NCBI GenBank assembly: GCA_013176395.1
Contig: JABMLP010000011.1
Span: 558,001 to 622,000 of the forward strand
Reading direction: 5' to 3'
Origin: Venturia oleaginea
Lineage: Eukaryota > Ascomycota > Dothideomycetes > Venturiales > Venturiaceae
Length of the DNA: 64,000 bases
The position numbers were made by a program, and so were the translations under genes. Shown here one piece after another: positions 25,950 through 36,660 of the stretch; positions within the stretch are counted from its first letter, which is position 1; each line of letters opens with the position of its first letter. Below the pieces are notes generated by a model. That model had not been told where the DNA came from. It was given only the letters and a program-made list of their open reading frames with translations, and did not search any database.

Positions 25950-27065
25950 AATACTAATCTCGTTAGGTACGGTCTCGGCGCGATCTGGTTGCAGAAACGA
26001 ACTGGTCACAGCCTCAGACAACATCATAATATCAAACGAATGCCGGGCCCAAGATTACCTCTGGACGATGTGTGGTCTTGATGGCTCAACTTATGGAGTC
26101 GTCCTGATGTACACACTCCGCACCATTCCCAACATCCCAGCAGCTTCATACTATACCTGGATGAATGGCTGGGACGAAGTTATATACTTCGGCCGACAAT
26201 GGCCAAATACCGCTATGGCAGGTGGATCTGAACAATTCGGTGGATGGCCAGTTGCATGCGAAGGCTTCTTAGGAACAATGGTTGTCAAAATTACGGTACC
26301 GAATGCTACGTGGACCGAGTTGAGAGGGATCATAAAAGCGATCATGGAAGACTAGCTGAAATGAGCGCTAACACCACTGAAGTGGAGACGAGAATGAGAA
26401 ACGAAGGCAAGGCCATGGACGAGATAAGGGGAACCTATTCGGCCTTCCGAACCTGGCATGAAGCCGAGAACTCTCTCGGCACTGAATTCCAGATGTCGCT
26501 TTCAGGCTCAGCCTTCTCAACCTCCCTCAGCCAATCATCGATTCACTACTAGTTTCCTGACATTGGGCCCCCAAGATCCTCGTTTCTTCCAGTGCCCAAG
26601 ATTTTGAATCACCCCACTTAAAGGCACTTATTAGTGCATGGGGTGACACGGGAACGATTTACTTCAACGACGCGGCAATGGGCGGAGGGACGCACAATCC
26701 ACCTTTCATACGAGGCGGAGGATGGACCTTGTCTCTCGGACCGCGGTCACGCGCTCAGCAGCTGATATGCAGTGGTTTGGGAACGACATAGTAAATTGAA
26801 AGAGAAGAAGGAGCAGGCGAAGGGATTTGGGGAGGTACTGAGATGTATAAATCCGCAAGGTGTGACATATGCTAACGAGGTGAGGGGATTTTATTGTGGC
26901 ATATGAGTGTCGCTGACTGCTTGCTGTTTAGGCTGATCCGCAGACTTTCAATTGGAAAATCTCTCTCTGGCGCAGCAATTACGGCAAGCTCTTGGATATC
27001 AAGAGGGAATCGATTCCGAAGGCGTCTTTCACTGCCATGCTTATCTTGGCACGCGAGTTGTTTGA
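25950..27065 (+). pseudogene. FAD-linked oxidase, berberine-bridge type, truncated and frameshifted
   Basis: Fragments in order match the second half of fungal FAD_binding_4/BBE oxidases. KYGLGA-like residues at about 25970 are followed by ELVTASDNIIISNECRAQDYLW, slightly altered before LDGSTYGVVLMYTL, the substrate-domain region, and VTYANE. A 52-nt GT..AG intron (26880-26931) comes next, then ADPQTFNWKISLWRSNYGKLLDIKRE, the BBE C-terminal signature. The true ending (EGVFHCHAYLGTRVV) lies in another frame after a one-base loss near 27010. At least two further one-base shifts occur near 25985-26010, and stops interrupt the middle (26353). The N-terminal flavin-attachment half is missing. This is a clear oxidoreductase relic. 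Such enzymes often serve secondary metabolism, but the substrate is unknown. Confidence 0.7.
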
Positions 27066-28874
27066 AGCCACAGATGGCATTCTGTGTGGCGTCTGAAGAT
27101 GTAAGTTGGCCAAGTCGCATTCATCTCACCAATATCATTGACCGTGTTCAACTACCTTTTGAAAGTTACAAGGAGGGGCCGTTGATGTCTCACCAGGTAG
27201 GTGTAGGTATTGCTCTTCGCCAGAGGGTGCGGTTGCTCGAAGAGCAGATCCTATGCATGATGCTGTCATACGATGGTCCCTCTTCAAGTTCCGCTTCATT
27301 CTTTTTCCGAAGTGCTTCATATACTCTGCAGCTCAAGACTATCGGCTTGAAACCACTTCTCAAACCATATCTTTCTGTCTTCCCACTTCGAGATACCAAT
27401 TTTCTCATCGGCGTCATTGGCGGCGTCGTTTATGAAAGCCTCGTGTACGTCGACAAAAAACTCGTCCGAGATGATTATATGCGCTGGGCAAAGTGAGGCC
27501 GCACCCATGTATCACCTACGCACATCATTGTCAGTGTCATCTTTACTCATCTTCGCTCTCACCCTCTTTTGTCCAAACTCGTCATCACACCCACGAACAT
27601 CTATATTTGTGTATACGAGCTCTTCAAGACTAATCGCTTTGTTCAGTCATATTCTGGAATATGATGGTCTGGCCAAGAGCATGACGCAACTTCGATCGAC
27701 AACTTTTCGCCGAAACCACAAGACGTGAAGACGTACACCTACTGCCAGCTCAGCTCAACCAAGCCTCCTAGACAGACCGACTACGACGAGCCAAAGATAC
27801 CTCGGCGATGACCGCTACAATGAAGAGCATTATGACATGGTGAAAGCAAGGAAGAGGGCTGACCTACTGCGGATCTTTTTGCATAGGCTGAGAAACAAGG
27901 GAAAAGATTTCAGTGTGCGTGAGTAAGCACGTCTTGCTCGCAAATCCACTCGGCAAGGTGACCGTGGTCCGAAGTTCAAACCTTCGACAGCCGGCATCCG
28001 GCTTTGCAATGCTGGCCAGGCTGAACCTGATAGGGCATTCCGTACTCCATATCGAGAAACGTGCCTTTCAGCAACCCCATGTAACCGAGTCGAGGCAACG
28101 AAACCATCGAGGTCCAAGTTTCCTGAAAACTTGACTCTCTGCAAGATTTTCAGAAGAGGCAGTTCAGTATCCAAGTTTCTGAGTGGTTAGGTCGTGCCAT
28201 GCTCGAAATTACTTTCGGCTCGTCCTCGGTGCTCTGCCCGATTCTTTGCAATGGCCCCGTCCATGACCCGTTGCCAAGGCCAAGGCCCGCCCCGAAGGAA
28301 CTCGGGCTCTTTTGTTCTTCTAGCGCACACTAGACGCGCAATGTTTTTCATATTCATGTCGGATTTAAGCCTCGCACTACCCCCATTTCAGCACGGACAG
28401 TCGAATTTTGTGGCGCAAGTCGTAACCTCACCAACCAGAGTGCGAGCGCTCACACAAAATGTATAGTGGATTGGTAACCTGCACTAGCATTAACGCAGTA
28501 GGTGGAGCTCATCGTTGCGTTCACCAGCCGATCAACGGCCGGGTTTGAAATTTGGGAGGGTATCACTCGCAGCCCAGTCAGCAATTCCTTGCGCAACATT
28601 GTTTGCTGGTGGATCCGGAGCTCGCCCGGGGCAACTCAGTGATAGTACTCCGTAAATGGGCTCTGATGTTGACGCGGCTAGCTCTACTGTTCTCGCCTTT
28701 CTAAATTCTGAGGTGGGATCTGATGACGGAAGGCAGGAGGATCCTTGGTGATAGAAGCGACGATCCTGCCTACCAATTATAACATTATTCTCTCTCATAG
28801 GTAGTCTCTATTTCTATTTCGATTCGGTTCGTTCCATTCAATCAAGTTCATCCTCAAAGTCCAACGTTTCAAAG
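27066..28874. other. Intergenic with a possible minus-strand coding relic
   Basis: On the minus strand between about 27510 and 27190 two adjacent frames read like protein (KIGISKWEDRKIWFEKWFQA, then YEALRKKNEAELEEG), offset by one base near 27335, which suggests a degraded unknown gene. The remaining 1.3 kb shows no feature I can support. The last 100 bases are the promoter of the hydroxyacid oxidase. Confidence 0.3.
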
Positions 28875-30143
28875 ATGCGGTGTGCCACTCTCCTACTTTC
28901 CGTTGCTGGAACTGCACTCGCTGCGCGCCCTTTTCTCAATGAGCCAGATACTGGTATTGAGCAGGCTCTAGGTACCTATGCCGGTGAAAAGGTACTACCA
29001 CCTCTCGAGAACATCGTGTCGCTCCCGGACTTCGACTGGGCTGCACGGCAGGTCATGAATGCCTCCTCCTACACCTACTACCGCAATGGAGCTGGTACGT
29101 GTCTATAGCAATACTATTTTGACATCGTTAATTTTGATTGATAGGTGGCGAATGGTCTTACCGAAACAACCTCGAAGCTTTCTCTCGATTCCGCCTCAGA
29201 CCGAGAACACTCGTCGATATCACTGGCATCGAGTCAACCCTGAAGTAAGATACTGTCTCCCCTCCCGCCAAGATTACTCGAGCTAACTCATGACAGCACA
29301 ACAATTCTAGGCCACAATTTTTCGGCACCCTTCTTCATCTCGCCCGCTGCAGTCGCAGGATATGCAAATGAGAAGGCTGAAGTCGGATTGGTGGAAGGTG
29401 CAGCTCAAGGAAATATCCTCTACATGGCCGCTCTTTTGGCAACCCTCACCATTGAGGAAATCGCCGCCGCAAAGAAGAATAGCAGCCAAGTATTGTTCCA
29501 GCAGGTCTACCTAACCTCCAACGACACAGCCACCAGAGCCATCTTCCAGCGCGCCGAAAAGGCAGGATCGAAAGCCATCGTCTTTACCGTCGATTCCGCT
29601 GCCGATGGAGTTCGTCATCGTGCTGCTCGGTATGGAGTTGGAAGCGCTGACTCCTCTTACTCGTACATTACATGGGATTACTATAAGAGACTCCAGAATA
29701 TGACGTCCCTCCCCATCATCATCAAGGGAATCATGACCGTCGAAGATGCGAAACTCGCCGTTGAAGCCGGAGCACCCGCCATCATCCTCTCCAACCACGG
29801 TGGACGCCAACTCGACGGTTCCCCATCATCCATCGAAGTCGCGCTCGAAATCCACAACCAAGCTCCTGAAATCTTCAAGCAGATTGAAGTGTATGCCGAT
29901 GGTGGCGTGAGGTACGGTGTTGATGTTCTACGTTTATTGGCACTTGGTGTCAAGGCTGTTGGATTGGGACGACCGTTCATGTATGCGAATGTTTATGGGA
30001 CGGAGGGTGTGAAGCATGCGATTGATCTGTTGAAGAAGGAGATTGCGCTTGATGCGGCGAATATGGGTGTTGCTGATATTCATAAGATTGATTCATCGTA
30101 TATGAAGTGGACTAATAGTCCTACCAATGGGTGGATGCAGTAG
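28875..30143 (+). CDS. FMN-dependent alpha-hydroxyacid oxidase/dehydrogenase, probably secreted
   Basis: Exons 28875-29094, 29145-29244 and 29297-30143 give 388 residues. The family oxidises L-2-hydroxyacids such as lactate or glycolate to 2-oxoacids using FMN in a TIM barrel. The N-terminus MRCATLLLSVAGTALA reads as a cleavable signal peptide. This is unusual, because fungal relatives are mostly cytosolic, peroxisomal or mitochondrial with a cytochrome b5 domain, which is absent here. Landmarks are FRLRPRTLVDITGIEST, FFISPAAVAGYANEKAE, FTVDSAADGVRHRAARYG, PIIIKGIMTVEDAKLAVEAG, the catalytic-site motif SNHGGRQLDG (His about residue 273) and VYADGGVRYGVDVLRLLALG. All key residues I can check by eye are present. 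The substrate is not determinable. Confidence 0.88.
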
Positions 30144-30660
30144 TGTTGGTTGCGTTGTAATTCCTGTGTTTTTTGGAGCCCGATTACCCTTATTCTTGTA
30201 GATGGATGGATTCCTGGGGGTGTCTTAATTCTTTTTAGCGATTTCTGGGACTTGGTAATAAGGGATAATGAATGAGATGTGTTTCTTTCCCTGGGTTTGC
30301 GAAGGACTGTTTTGTTTGAGGTTTATTTCGCGTTTTGTGGGATATCTATCTTCTCCAGCTCCTCAGAGCAGCTTTGCAAAAAAATGACGGATAATTCGGA
30401 GGAGATGGATATAATTATAATACATATACTGCTGAGAACTGGGATAAATCCTTACGCGTAGTCTAGAGATACGATACCCTGGCAACACTGGTGTAGGAGT
30501 TATACCTTATTTATAGAACGCCCGGATACTTAGTATAAGATCGCACGGTTTCTTTTATTTATGGGCGCTACTATCTATAAATGTTTCGATGTTCTCCTAG
30601 GAATAATAGACGACAAGTCGCTATATTAGCTAACTTTCGATCTTAGTAGGATAACTATTA
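30144..30660. other. AT-rich spacer upstream of a transposon
   Basis: This is the 3' flank of the hydroxyacid oxidase followed by AT-rich sequence without genes. The last two bases are the TA flank of the transposon. Confidence 0.45.
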
Positions 30661-32186
30661 ACGTATTCGATCACCCAACCGGTCAAACTTTCTTGGCACG
30701 ACCATCTTACATTACGACTCTTCAATTTCATCGCTATTAACAATAGATTCTAAGTCCGTCGTGCTGCTATCTGATTCAGAAGATATCTCGATATATTTTT
30801 TACAAGTTCGCGCATTATGCCCAGCTGCGCCGCAGTTCCCACTGCGCCGTTGAATTGGTCGGGCTGTTTCTTGATCACCACTACCACGAGCCTTCTTCGA
30901 TCCCTGAGGCGCTACAGACGCTTGGATTGGGATCCAAATTCATGAGTATTGCTTGGAGTCTTTGACTGCCACGGCGTTTCTGGGAGACGGGGTTCTGGCG
31001 GGGTACGTAGCCGTACTTCAAGGCGATCCAACACCACCTGCGCGTCGATAGGGACCAGCCCTACTGCCTCAAAGGCCTTTTGACAGTTCTCTTTTGTAAA
31101 TACGTCGAAAAACGCATCTTTGAAGGCAGGGAGAAAGCCTTCCTTATTGATATGGTAGACGCGTTGGGAGTACTTGCGCTTCAACGGCGAGAAGCAGACC
31201 ACGTCAAGGGGCTGGAGTATATGCGACGAGTGCGATGGCATGCAGAGGGTTAGAATCTTATTTTCGAGGCAGTAGTCCTTAAAATTCTGGTTGAGATGGC
31301 TCTCATGGCCGTCCAAAATGAGTAGCCTGTACCCCCCCACCTGCCGCGCCTTTGTATGCGCGTTATTTGTCCAGCCGTTCTCAGAGACTGAAAGCTTCCA
31401 ATTGCGCGGTATATCTACCTCCTCGTACCACGCAGAGATGTGAACGCGTCCTTTGTAGATAATGAAGGGTGGGGTTGCATACCCAGCGGCGCAGATACTC
31501 TGGATAACCGTAACCCATACGCGATCGCCCGGCTGAATGAGTTCCGGCCTTGTACGTCTCTCGGAGGCTGTAACGACCTTCATTGACCCAATAACGCCCA
31601 TCTGGAAGCCAATCTCGTCAAAGTTGTGCGTATCCTCGTCGTGGATGCCGTACTTTGCCTTAGTGTCTGCAACGAGCTTGAACCACGCGCCAATAATCTC
31701 TGGATCTTCCTGTAGTATCCTCTGCCTATCCTTAGCTCGATTGAAGGCCATCTTGAGCTCATCTGAGCGCGTTATAAACCTCTCAGCCCAGTTTTTCCCT
31801 ACTGGCTCTCCACCGCGTACACCCAGTAGTTTATCCGCCATATCTGCCACCTCACACAGCCGTGGCGCGAATCCTCGCGAATCGAGGTCGAGGATGTATT
31901 GGACAATTTTCTGCTCTTCAGTCGTAGTGAGCTTGTGTTGGGCGTTGCGAGTATCTAGGCGATACGTGATTCCGTTGTATCGGCTAGTCAATGTTGAAGG
32001 AGGTACATCAAACGCTTCAGCAGCGCGCCGGAGGCTTCGGAATTGGTGGGTGTTATAGGCAGAAAGGGAAAGCTGAATTCTGCCTTCTCTGTTAGATAAT
32101 TGCGCATTTTGTTGTTGAGACATATCGTGTTAATGAGGGAGTTGGTCGTCTTGGCAGAAACTGACCAGCTCGGTGGTGGAACACGT
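30661..32186 (-). mobile_element. Fot1/pogo-like (Tc1-mariner superfamily) transposon, copy 1, internally deleted
   Basis: The 1526-bp element has inverted termini beginning ACGTATTC on the left and ACGTGTTCC on the right (read inward) and is flanked by TA on both sides, the expected target duplication. It carries one minus-strand transposase frame. Compared with the copy at 57176-59023 it lacks 36 bp and 24 bp inside the catalytic domain, about 200 bp near the transposase C-terminus, and one repeat unit in each terminus. Those differences account for its shorter length. Confidence 0.9.
30912..32123 (-). CDS. DDE transposase, Fot1/pogo family, shortened
   Basis: A 403-codon frame starts MSQQQNAQLSNREGR. 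The N-terminal helix-turn-helix (FRSLRRAAEAFDVPPSTLTSRY) and CENP-B-like second domain (GGEPVGKNWAERFITR) precede the DDE domain. First acid is in HNFDEIGFQMG, second in LLILDGHESH, third in ILQPLDVVCFSPLKRKY. Relative to copy 2, twelve residues are missing after ENGWTNNA and eight after KRKYSQ. The C-terminal tail after FGSQSK is replaced by RL and a stop. The in-frame deletions fall between the second and third catalytic acids and around the second, so activity is doubtful although the frame is open. Confidence 0.85.
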   Translation of the reverse strand: MSQQQNAQLSNREGRIQLSLSAYNTHQFRSLRRAAEAFDVPPSTLTSRYNGITYRLDTRNAQHKLTTTEEQKIVQYILDLDSRGFAPRLCEVADMADKLLGVRGGEPVGKNWAERFITRSDELKMAFNRAKDRQRILQEDPEIIGAWFKLVADTKAKYGIHDEDTHNFDEIGFQMGVIGSMKVVTASERRTRPELIQPGDRVWVTVIQSICAAGYATPPFIIYKGRVHISAWYEEVDIPRNWKLSVSENGWTNNAHTKARQVGGYRLLILDGHESHLNQNFKDYCLENKILTLCMPSHSSHILQPLDVVCFSPLKRKYSQRVYHINKEGFLPAFKDAFFDVFTKENCQKAFEAVGLVPIDAQVVLDRLEVRLRTPPEPRLPETPWQSKTPSNTHEFGSQSKRL

Positions 32187-32415
32187 TATTGCTTTGATGG
32201 TTCTCCGTTTAGTTTCGAACAAGAGAAATGGAAATTTTTGCCAATCTCATCTCCATTGATGTCGATTCGAAAGCGTCTTATCGAAATCAAGCTAATGCAG
32301 GTGGCATGGTAGACGGGGACGGGACAAGTCTGCGGGGATTGGGCCGCGTCACAAGTCAACTTTTGACATGGTCAAAAGTCAGTAAATTCCACAGCAACTC
32401 GGCTCGCTCACCAAC

Positions 32416-32928
32416 ATGGCCGATATAGTATTTCCTCCCCGGTCGTCGGAACCCTCGTCGGAACAAATCAAGAGCAATCTACGAGCCTGTCTTGAGGTTC
32501 AGAAAGCGGCTTCCTCCCAAGATAAGAGACCTTTCGCCGCAACACTTGTTGGGCCAGACAACAAGACGATACTTCTGTCTCACTTCTCCATCAGCCATGT
32601 TGAGCACGCCGAGTCTTGTCTCGCTCGCCTCGCCACGATACATTACAAATCCTTATATCTGTGGACCTGCACGTTATACTGCACGTGGGAGCCGTGTGTA
32701 ATGTGCACTGGCACATTGTACTGGAGCAATATCGGAAGGCTGGTTTACGCGGCGAGCGAGGAGAAGTTGAAGGAGGTGACGGGCGAGGGAAATCCGGAGA
32801 ATTTCACGATGAGTTTGCCTTGCCGGGATGTGCTGAAGCATGGACAGAAAGATATACAAGTCTGGGGTCCGATGGAAGAAGTCGAGAAAGAGGTGATAGA
32901 AGATTCCGAGAGGTATTGGAACCAGTGA
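32416..32928 (+). CDS. Cytidine/deoxycytidylate deaminase-fold protein
   Basis: The frame of 170 residues begins MADIVFPPRSSEP. The zinc-binding deaminase signature is complete: H64-A65-E66 in SHVEHAESCLA and P93-C94-x-x-C97 in CTWEPCVMCTGTLYWSN. It resembles the fungal members of the CMP/dCMP/guanine deaminase family that act on free nucleobases or nucleosides or on tRNA. Too little specificity sequence is recognisable to choose among them. The protein is compact with no targeting signal. The gene lies 230 bp downstream of the transposon edge, so the insertion sits in or near its promoter. Confidence 0.85.
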   Translation: MADIVFPPRSSEPSSEQIKSNLRACLEVQKAASSQDKRPFAATLVGPDNKTILLSHFSISHVEHAESCLARLATIHYKSLYLWTCTLYCTWEPCVMCTGTLYWSNIGRLVYAASEEKLKEVTGEGNPENFTMSLPCRDVLKHGQKDIQVWGPMEEVEKEVIEDSERYWNQ

Positions 32929-33343
32929 GAGAGAGTTTGGGTTTGGATGGTTGAGAGAGAGGACTGGATGCCAAGTGTCACGAGTGGTAGGTGGCGATCT
33001 GTCGTAGCTTTTCGCGCCGGCGGGATCAATCAACACCATCAAATCAACAAAGACATCGCGTTGGCATCACACCTGTTCAGGATTCCTCAGGCCTCCAAAC
33101 AAGGTGCTTCCTGACGTGAGGATGACCAACGACACGTCAAAGTCAAACAAGTGGGTGGGTAAGCGCGTAGTGAGATGAAACACCACCATCCTGGTGCACA
33201 GCCACAGCTGATTTACTCCCATCTACCAAAATGACGATGCCGGCTCACGCCTCATTTCTTTGTGTGACAGTTTTGACATTTCCAAATCCTCTCTCTCTTT
33301 CAAATAACCTCTCGCTGGCAGGTACACGCGACACATATCCACC
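32929..33343. other. Intergenic, about 415 bp
   Basis: This is the short interval between the deaminase stop and the membrane-protein start. It probably holds the membrane protein's promoter. No motif is recognised. Confidence 0.35.
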
Positions 33344-34413
33344 ATGTTTGATGCCAAAAACTGCACACCGTCGCCAGCAGCAACGAATACCGATGCTGGC
33401 GTTGCTGGAGCTGGAGTAAGTTCAGTTCACATGTTGCAAATTCAGCGTCACGAAAGTTGCTTCAGACAATTCTAACAACATTCCAGGTCTTACTTTCCTT
33501 CGTAATCACCGCCGGAATCGCCATCATTCTGAGCGCAATAATAATCTTCCACGAACTCCGACGAAAAAACGAAGCCAAAATCTTCAGAAAACTACTCCTC
33601 TCCTTCTCCGACCAACAAATCATCACCGGAATCGGCCTCCAGAGCGTCGGCCTCGCAAAAATGGAAACAATGGTCCCATACCACTTCTTCATAATCTGGA
33701 TGCTATCCCTCCTATCAACAGCCACACATCTGGCCACCCTCCTCGCCTTGGTAAACGACTTCAAACGCGACTGGGTTCTCCGCTGGCTACGTCAAGCATT
33801 GATGTTCGTAAACCTAGTCTTATCAATCATATTCGGTGTATTCGTTCTACAAGCCGTCATGAAAGATCTGAAACCAACCCTCCCAATCGCCTGCGTCTGG
33901 CAAATCCCCTCCCACCCCGCCGCCTCAAACGCCGCCATCTCCATCGCAGGAACAATCAGCATAATAGCAGGCCAATGCATCGTCTTTATCCTCGGCGTCT
34001 GGTACCTCCACAGCAAGCGACGCGCCTGGTTAAAATGGATCCAAGCCGCGGGAATATTATTCCTCTTCGCTATAGCCGTCGGCGCCGCCATAAGGGTTAT
34101 TCTCCTCTCCCAAGCATTCGGAACACCATCCGTCCCACTCAACGATACCGGCGAGCGGGATTGGGGCTTTGGACAACTTCTTTCTATGCTGTTGTTGCTT
34201 TTACCTCTTATCTCTGCCGTGGAGATATATCGAGGTTTGTCAATCACATCCCTTCTCGATAAGTTGTACACATGACTAATATCCACAGGTGAAATGAATG
34301 TACCATCACCTCAAGACCACGATGCACCGGTTTACAACAACAAGTCAGATGGACAAGAGCTCTTCCAACCAAATCCGTATTGGGGTTCTAGATCGAATCT
34401 TGTGCATAAATGA
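33344..34413 (+). CDS. Multi-pass membrane protein, fungal family of unknown function
   Basis: Exons 33344-33415, 33487-34234 and 34289-34413 encode 314 residues from MFDAKNCTPSPAATN. After a short exposed N-terminus there are about seven hydrophobic helices, including VLLSFVITAGIAIILSAIII, HFFIIWMLSLLSTATHLATL, LMFVNLVLSIIFGVFVL and GILFLFAIAVGAAIRVILL. The motif SFSDQQIITGIGLQ between helices 1 and 2, and a positively charged loop after FKRDW, recur in a large uncharacterised fungal membrane family. The C-terminal tail (after the last intron) is hydrophilic and ends SNLVHK. No transporter signature is seen, so I assign no function. Confidence 0.72.
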
Positions 34414-34957
34414 GGTTGGGAGGATTTTTGTGCCGGGAGGAGTTTTTATGATTTGCGATATACCCAATTCTTCTGTCTATAGACGAAAACATGATGATGA
34501 ACTCGGTTGATGGAACAGGGCTGCAATTCAATGCTCTCCCTGATTTTGAGCGTCTTTATGCTTAATATCGATAACACCCAGGCCACCTTGATTTTGAAAC
34601 GTCCCAGGAATTCATCTATGCCTATCTTACACCATGTTTTTTTTTTGGGATGGTTGTGAAAGGGCGATTGATCATCTAGTGAAGATTCCCCCGGAACAAA
34701 TAACAGCAGATGCCAGCATCGTTGCTCGCCGAGGCGAAGAAAACACTAACAAACTGCAAGTCATGGCTGGTGCAATAGTGGAAAACATTACTTAAGTATC
34801 CTAATCAGTGATAAACGCTCACAAAACAACAGAATAACCAATAACATCCAAGGTATATCCAAACTGTCTCTCAAATCATAACACCACATCCGGCAATCCA
34901 TCTAGATCCAACTCTAAATCATCATCGACCAGAAGATCTTTCCAAGAAATCCCCCAT
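34414..34957. other. Convergent 3' flank, about 540 bp
   Basis: This lies between the ends of the membrane protein gene (plus) and the glucanase gene (minus). A poly-T run occurs at about 34637. No gene is seen. Confidence 0.35.
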
Positions 34958-36610
34958 CTAATAAAACTCCGGCAACCCACCATAACCCGTCGGAACACCC
35001 TTAGAGCAATCCCAATCCTTAGCATAAGCCTTCGCCGGCATAAAACCACCTTTAACACCAGCCTGATAACTCCAAAGAGGCGCACTCTCTGTCTTCCAGG
35101 TCCAATAAAACCATCCCCAAGAACTCTTCTCAAAAGCATACATCTGCGCCTCAGCCCATTGCTGCAAGAAGTTCTTGTAATCGGACGTATAAGTCGAAGG
35201 ATCGGCATTCGCCAATCCGCAACTACATTGGCCATCTTTGGTAGGACAACCGGGTTTCGTTGGGCCGTCGAAGGATCCATCCCAGCGGGCCCCTGTTCCA
35301 ACGCCGTTGAGCCATTTCGTACAGTCGGTGTCTGCTTGAGACCATTCACCTACCATGGCTGGGTTTGGAGCAGCGGCGATGGCGGAGGTCCAGGTGTTGC
35401 AGGCGAACGCGACACGTTCGCTGTGCTCGAAATCGATGGTGTTGGGGTCGAAGAGGGTGTATTCGTGGACATCGATTACAAGAGAATTGCCGTAGCCAGT
35501 CATTTTTCCATCCCAGGATCCTAGTCCTCGCATACTTTCGCTGAATATTTGGACTGCGTTCACGCCATTTCCTTTCACGATATCGATGGCTTTCTTGGTC
35601 CATGCGATGAGATCGTCTTGTGGGATGTTCATGTTTGGCTCGTTGGCAAGGCCATAGAAGGTGACTACGTTCCTGTACCGGTCTTGAGCGAAGAACTTGG
35701 AGAGCATGTTGTGGATGTCTAGCGATCGCTGGGCATTCATCGCACCGTCGGGTCCTTGAATCCAATTAATTCTCCCGGATCTGCCACTATGATTCCAGCC
35801 ATTTTGGCTACCAGGTACTGCATGGAGGTCGAGTTTGACTCGGATACCGTTCTTTCTCGCCCACTCAATACCACGGAGTAGATAACGCCACGAGACTCCG
35901 AATAGATAAGGGTCATTGTCGTAGTGTTTCACAGCCCAGTATGAATAGGGAATTCGTACATGATCAAGGCCTGCATCCGCAATAGCCTTAAAATCGGCCT
36001 CGGTTATGAAGGTCGAGTAATGCTTTTCCAGAGTCGACGCCAATTTATCTCCCAGTTTCGTACTCATGGTATACTCATCAGGAATATCGTCAGCGAACAA
36101 CGAAGGCGTGATAAAAGGCTCAGGCGATAGCCAGCCTCCCAGGTTGACGCCATGGAAAGGTCGCTGACCATAGCCGAAAGAGGAGTTTAAAGCTGGGACA
36201 TTTGAATTAGGTTGCTTGGAATCGTCCCAAGTATCATTAAGTCCCACTAGAGGTAAACCACCAATAGTTTGGCTGGTGAAGGTACAATTGAAGTCCTTCA
36301 TGTCCAGCCATGTCGTTGAATCCATCCATGTTCCCTTGGCCGATGCTGGAATTTCGTCCGATGTCGAGCATGTTCCCGGTGGTTTGGATGTGCTTATTGC
36401 TGGGTCGGATGCTGTAGCGCTGCCCGATGACCCTGTCGTACTCGTAGACGATGAATCACTTGCTGCTGCGCCTAGTGCAGAATTCGACGATTTCTTATTG
36501 ACATGAATAACACCTTTGGCGACAAGAGCTCCAATGATGGCCCCAACGATTGCAAGAAGAGCAACGCCCGCAGCGATCAGTAGCACTAGGCCTATGTCAG
36601 CTTTCTCCAC
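34958..36610 (-). CDS. exgD: Membrane-anchored exo-beta-1,3-glucanase, GH5
   Basis: The enzyme trims beta-1,3-glucan in the cell wall. The visible part has 550 residues. An N-terminal membrane anchor (VLLIAAGVALLAIVGAIIGALV) makes it type II, followed by a Ser/Thr-rich stalk and the GH5 catalytic domain. Landmarks are PFHGVNLGGWLSPEPF, HVRIPYSYWAV, LDLHAVPGSQNGWNHSGR, the acid/base site GLANEPN, DVHEY and the nucleophile site VGEWSQADTDC. The boundary given starts at a GTG codon. The frame continues upstream through RYVRYTQDSRGH to about 36660, so a cytosolic N-terminal exon lies further upstream and I could not place its donor. The name follows the Aspergillus ExgD type by architecture. Confidence 0.85.
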   Translation of the reverse strand: MEKADIGLVLLIAAGVALLAIVGAIIGALVAKGVIHVNKKSSNSALGAAASDSSSTSTTGSSGSATASDPAISTSKPPGTCSTSDEIPASAKGTWMDSTTWLDMKDFNCTFTSQTIGGLPLVGLNDTWDDSKQPNSNVPALNSSFGYGQRPFHGVNLGGWLSPEPFITPSLFADDIPDEYTMSTKLGDKLASTLEKHYSTFITEADFKAIADAGLDHVRIPYSYWAVKHYDNDPYLFGVSWRYLLRGIEWARKNGIRVKLDLHAVPGSQNGWNHSGRSGRINWIQGPDGAMNAQRSLDIHNMLSKFFAQDRYRNVVTFYGLANEPNMNIPQDDLIAWTKKAIDIVKGNGVNAVQIFSESMRGLGSWDGKMTGYGNSLVIDVHEYTLFDPNTIDFEHSERVAFACNTWTSAIAAAPNPAMVGEWSQADTDCTKWLNGVGTGARWDGSFDGPTKPGCPTKDGQCSCGLANADPSTYTSDYKNFLQQWAEAQMYAFEKSSWGWFYWTWKTESAPLWSYQAGVKGGFMPAKAYAKDWDCSKGVPTGYGGLPEFY

Positions 36611-36660
36611 ATGGCCGCGTGAATCTTGAGTGTATCTAACATATCGATCGTTTGCTCTTT

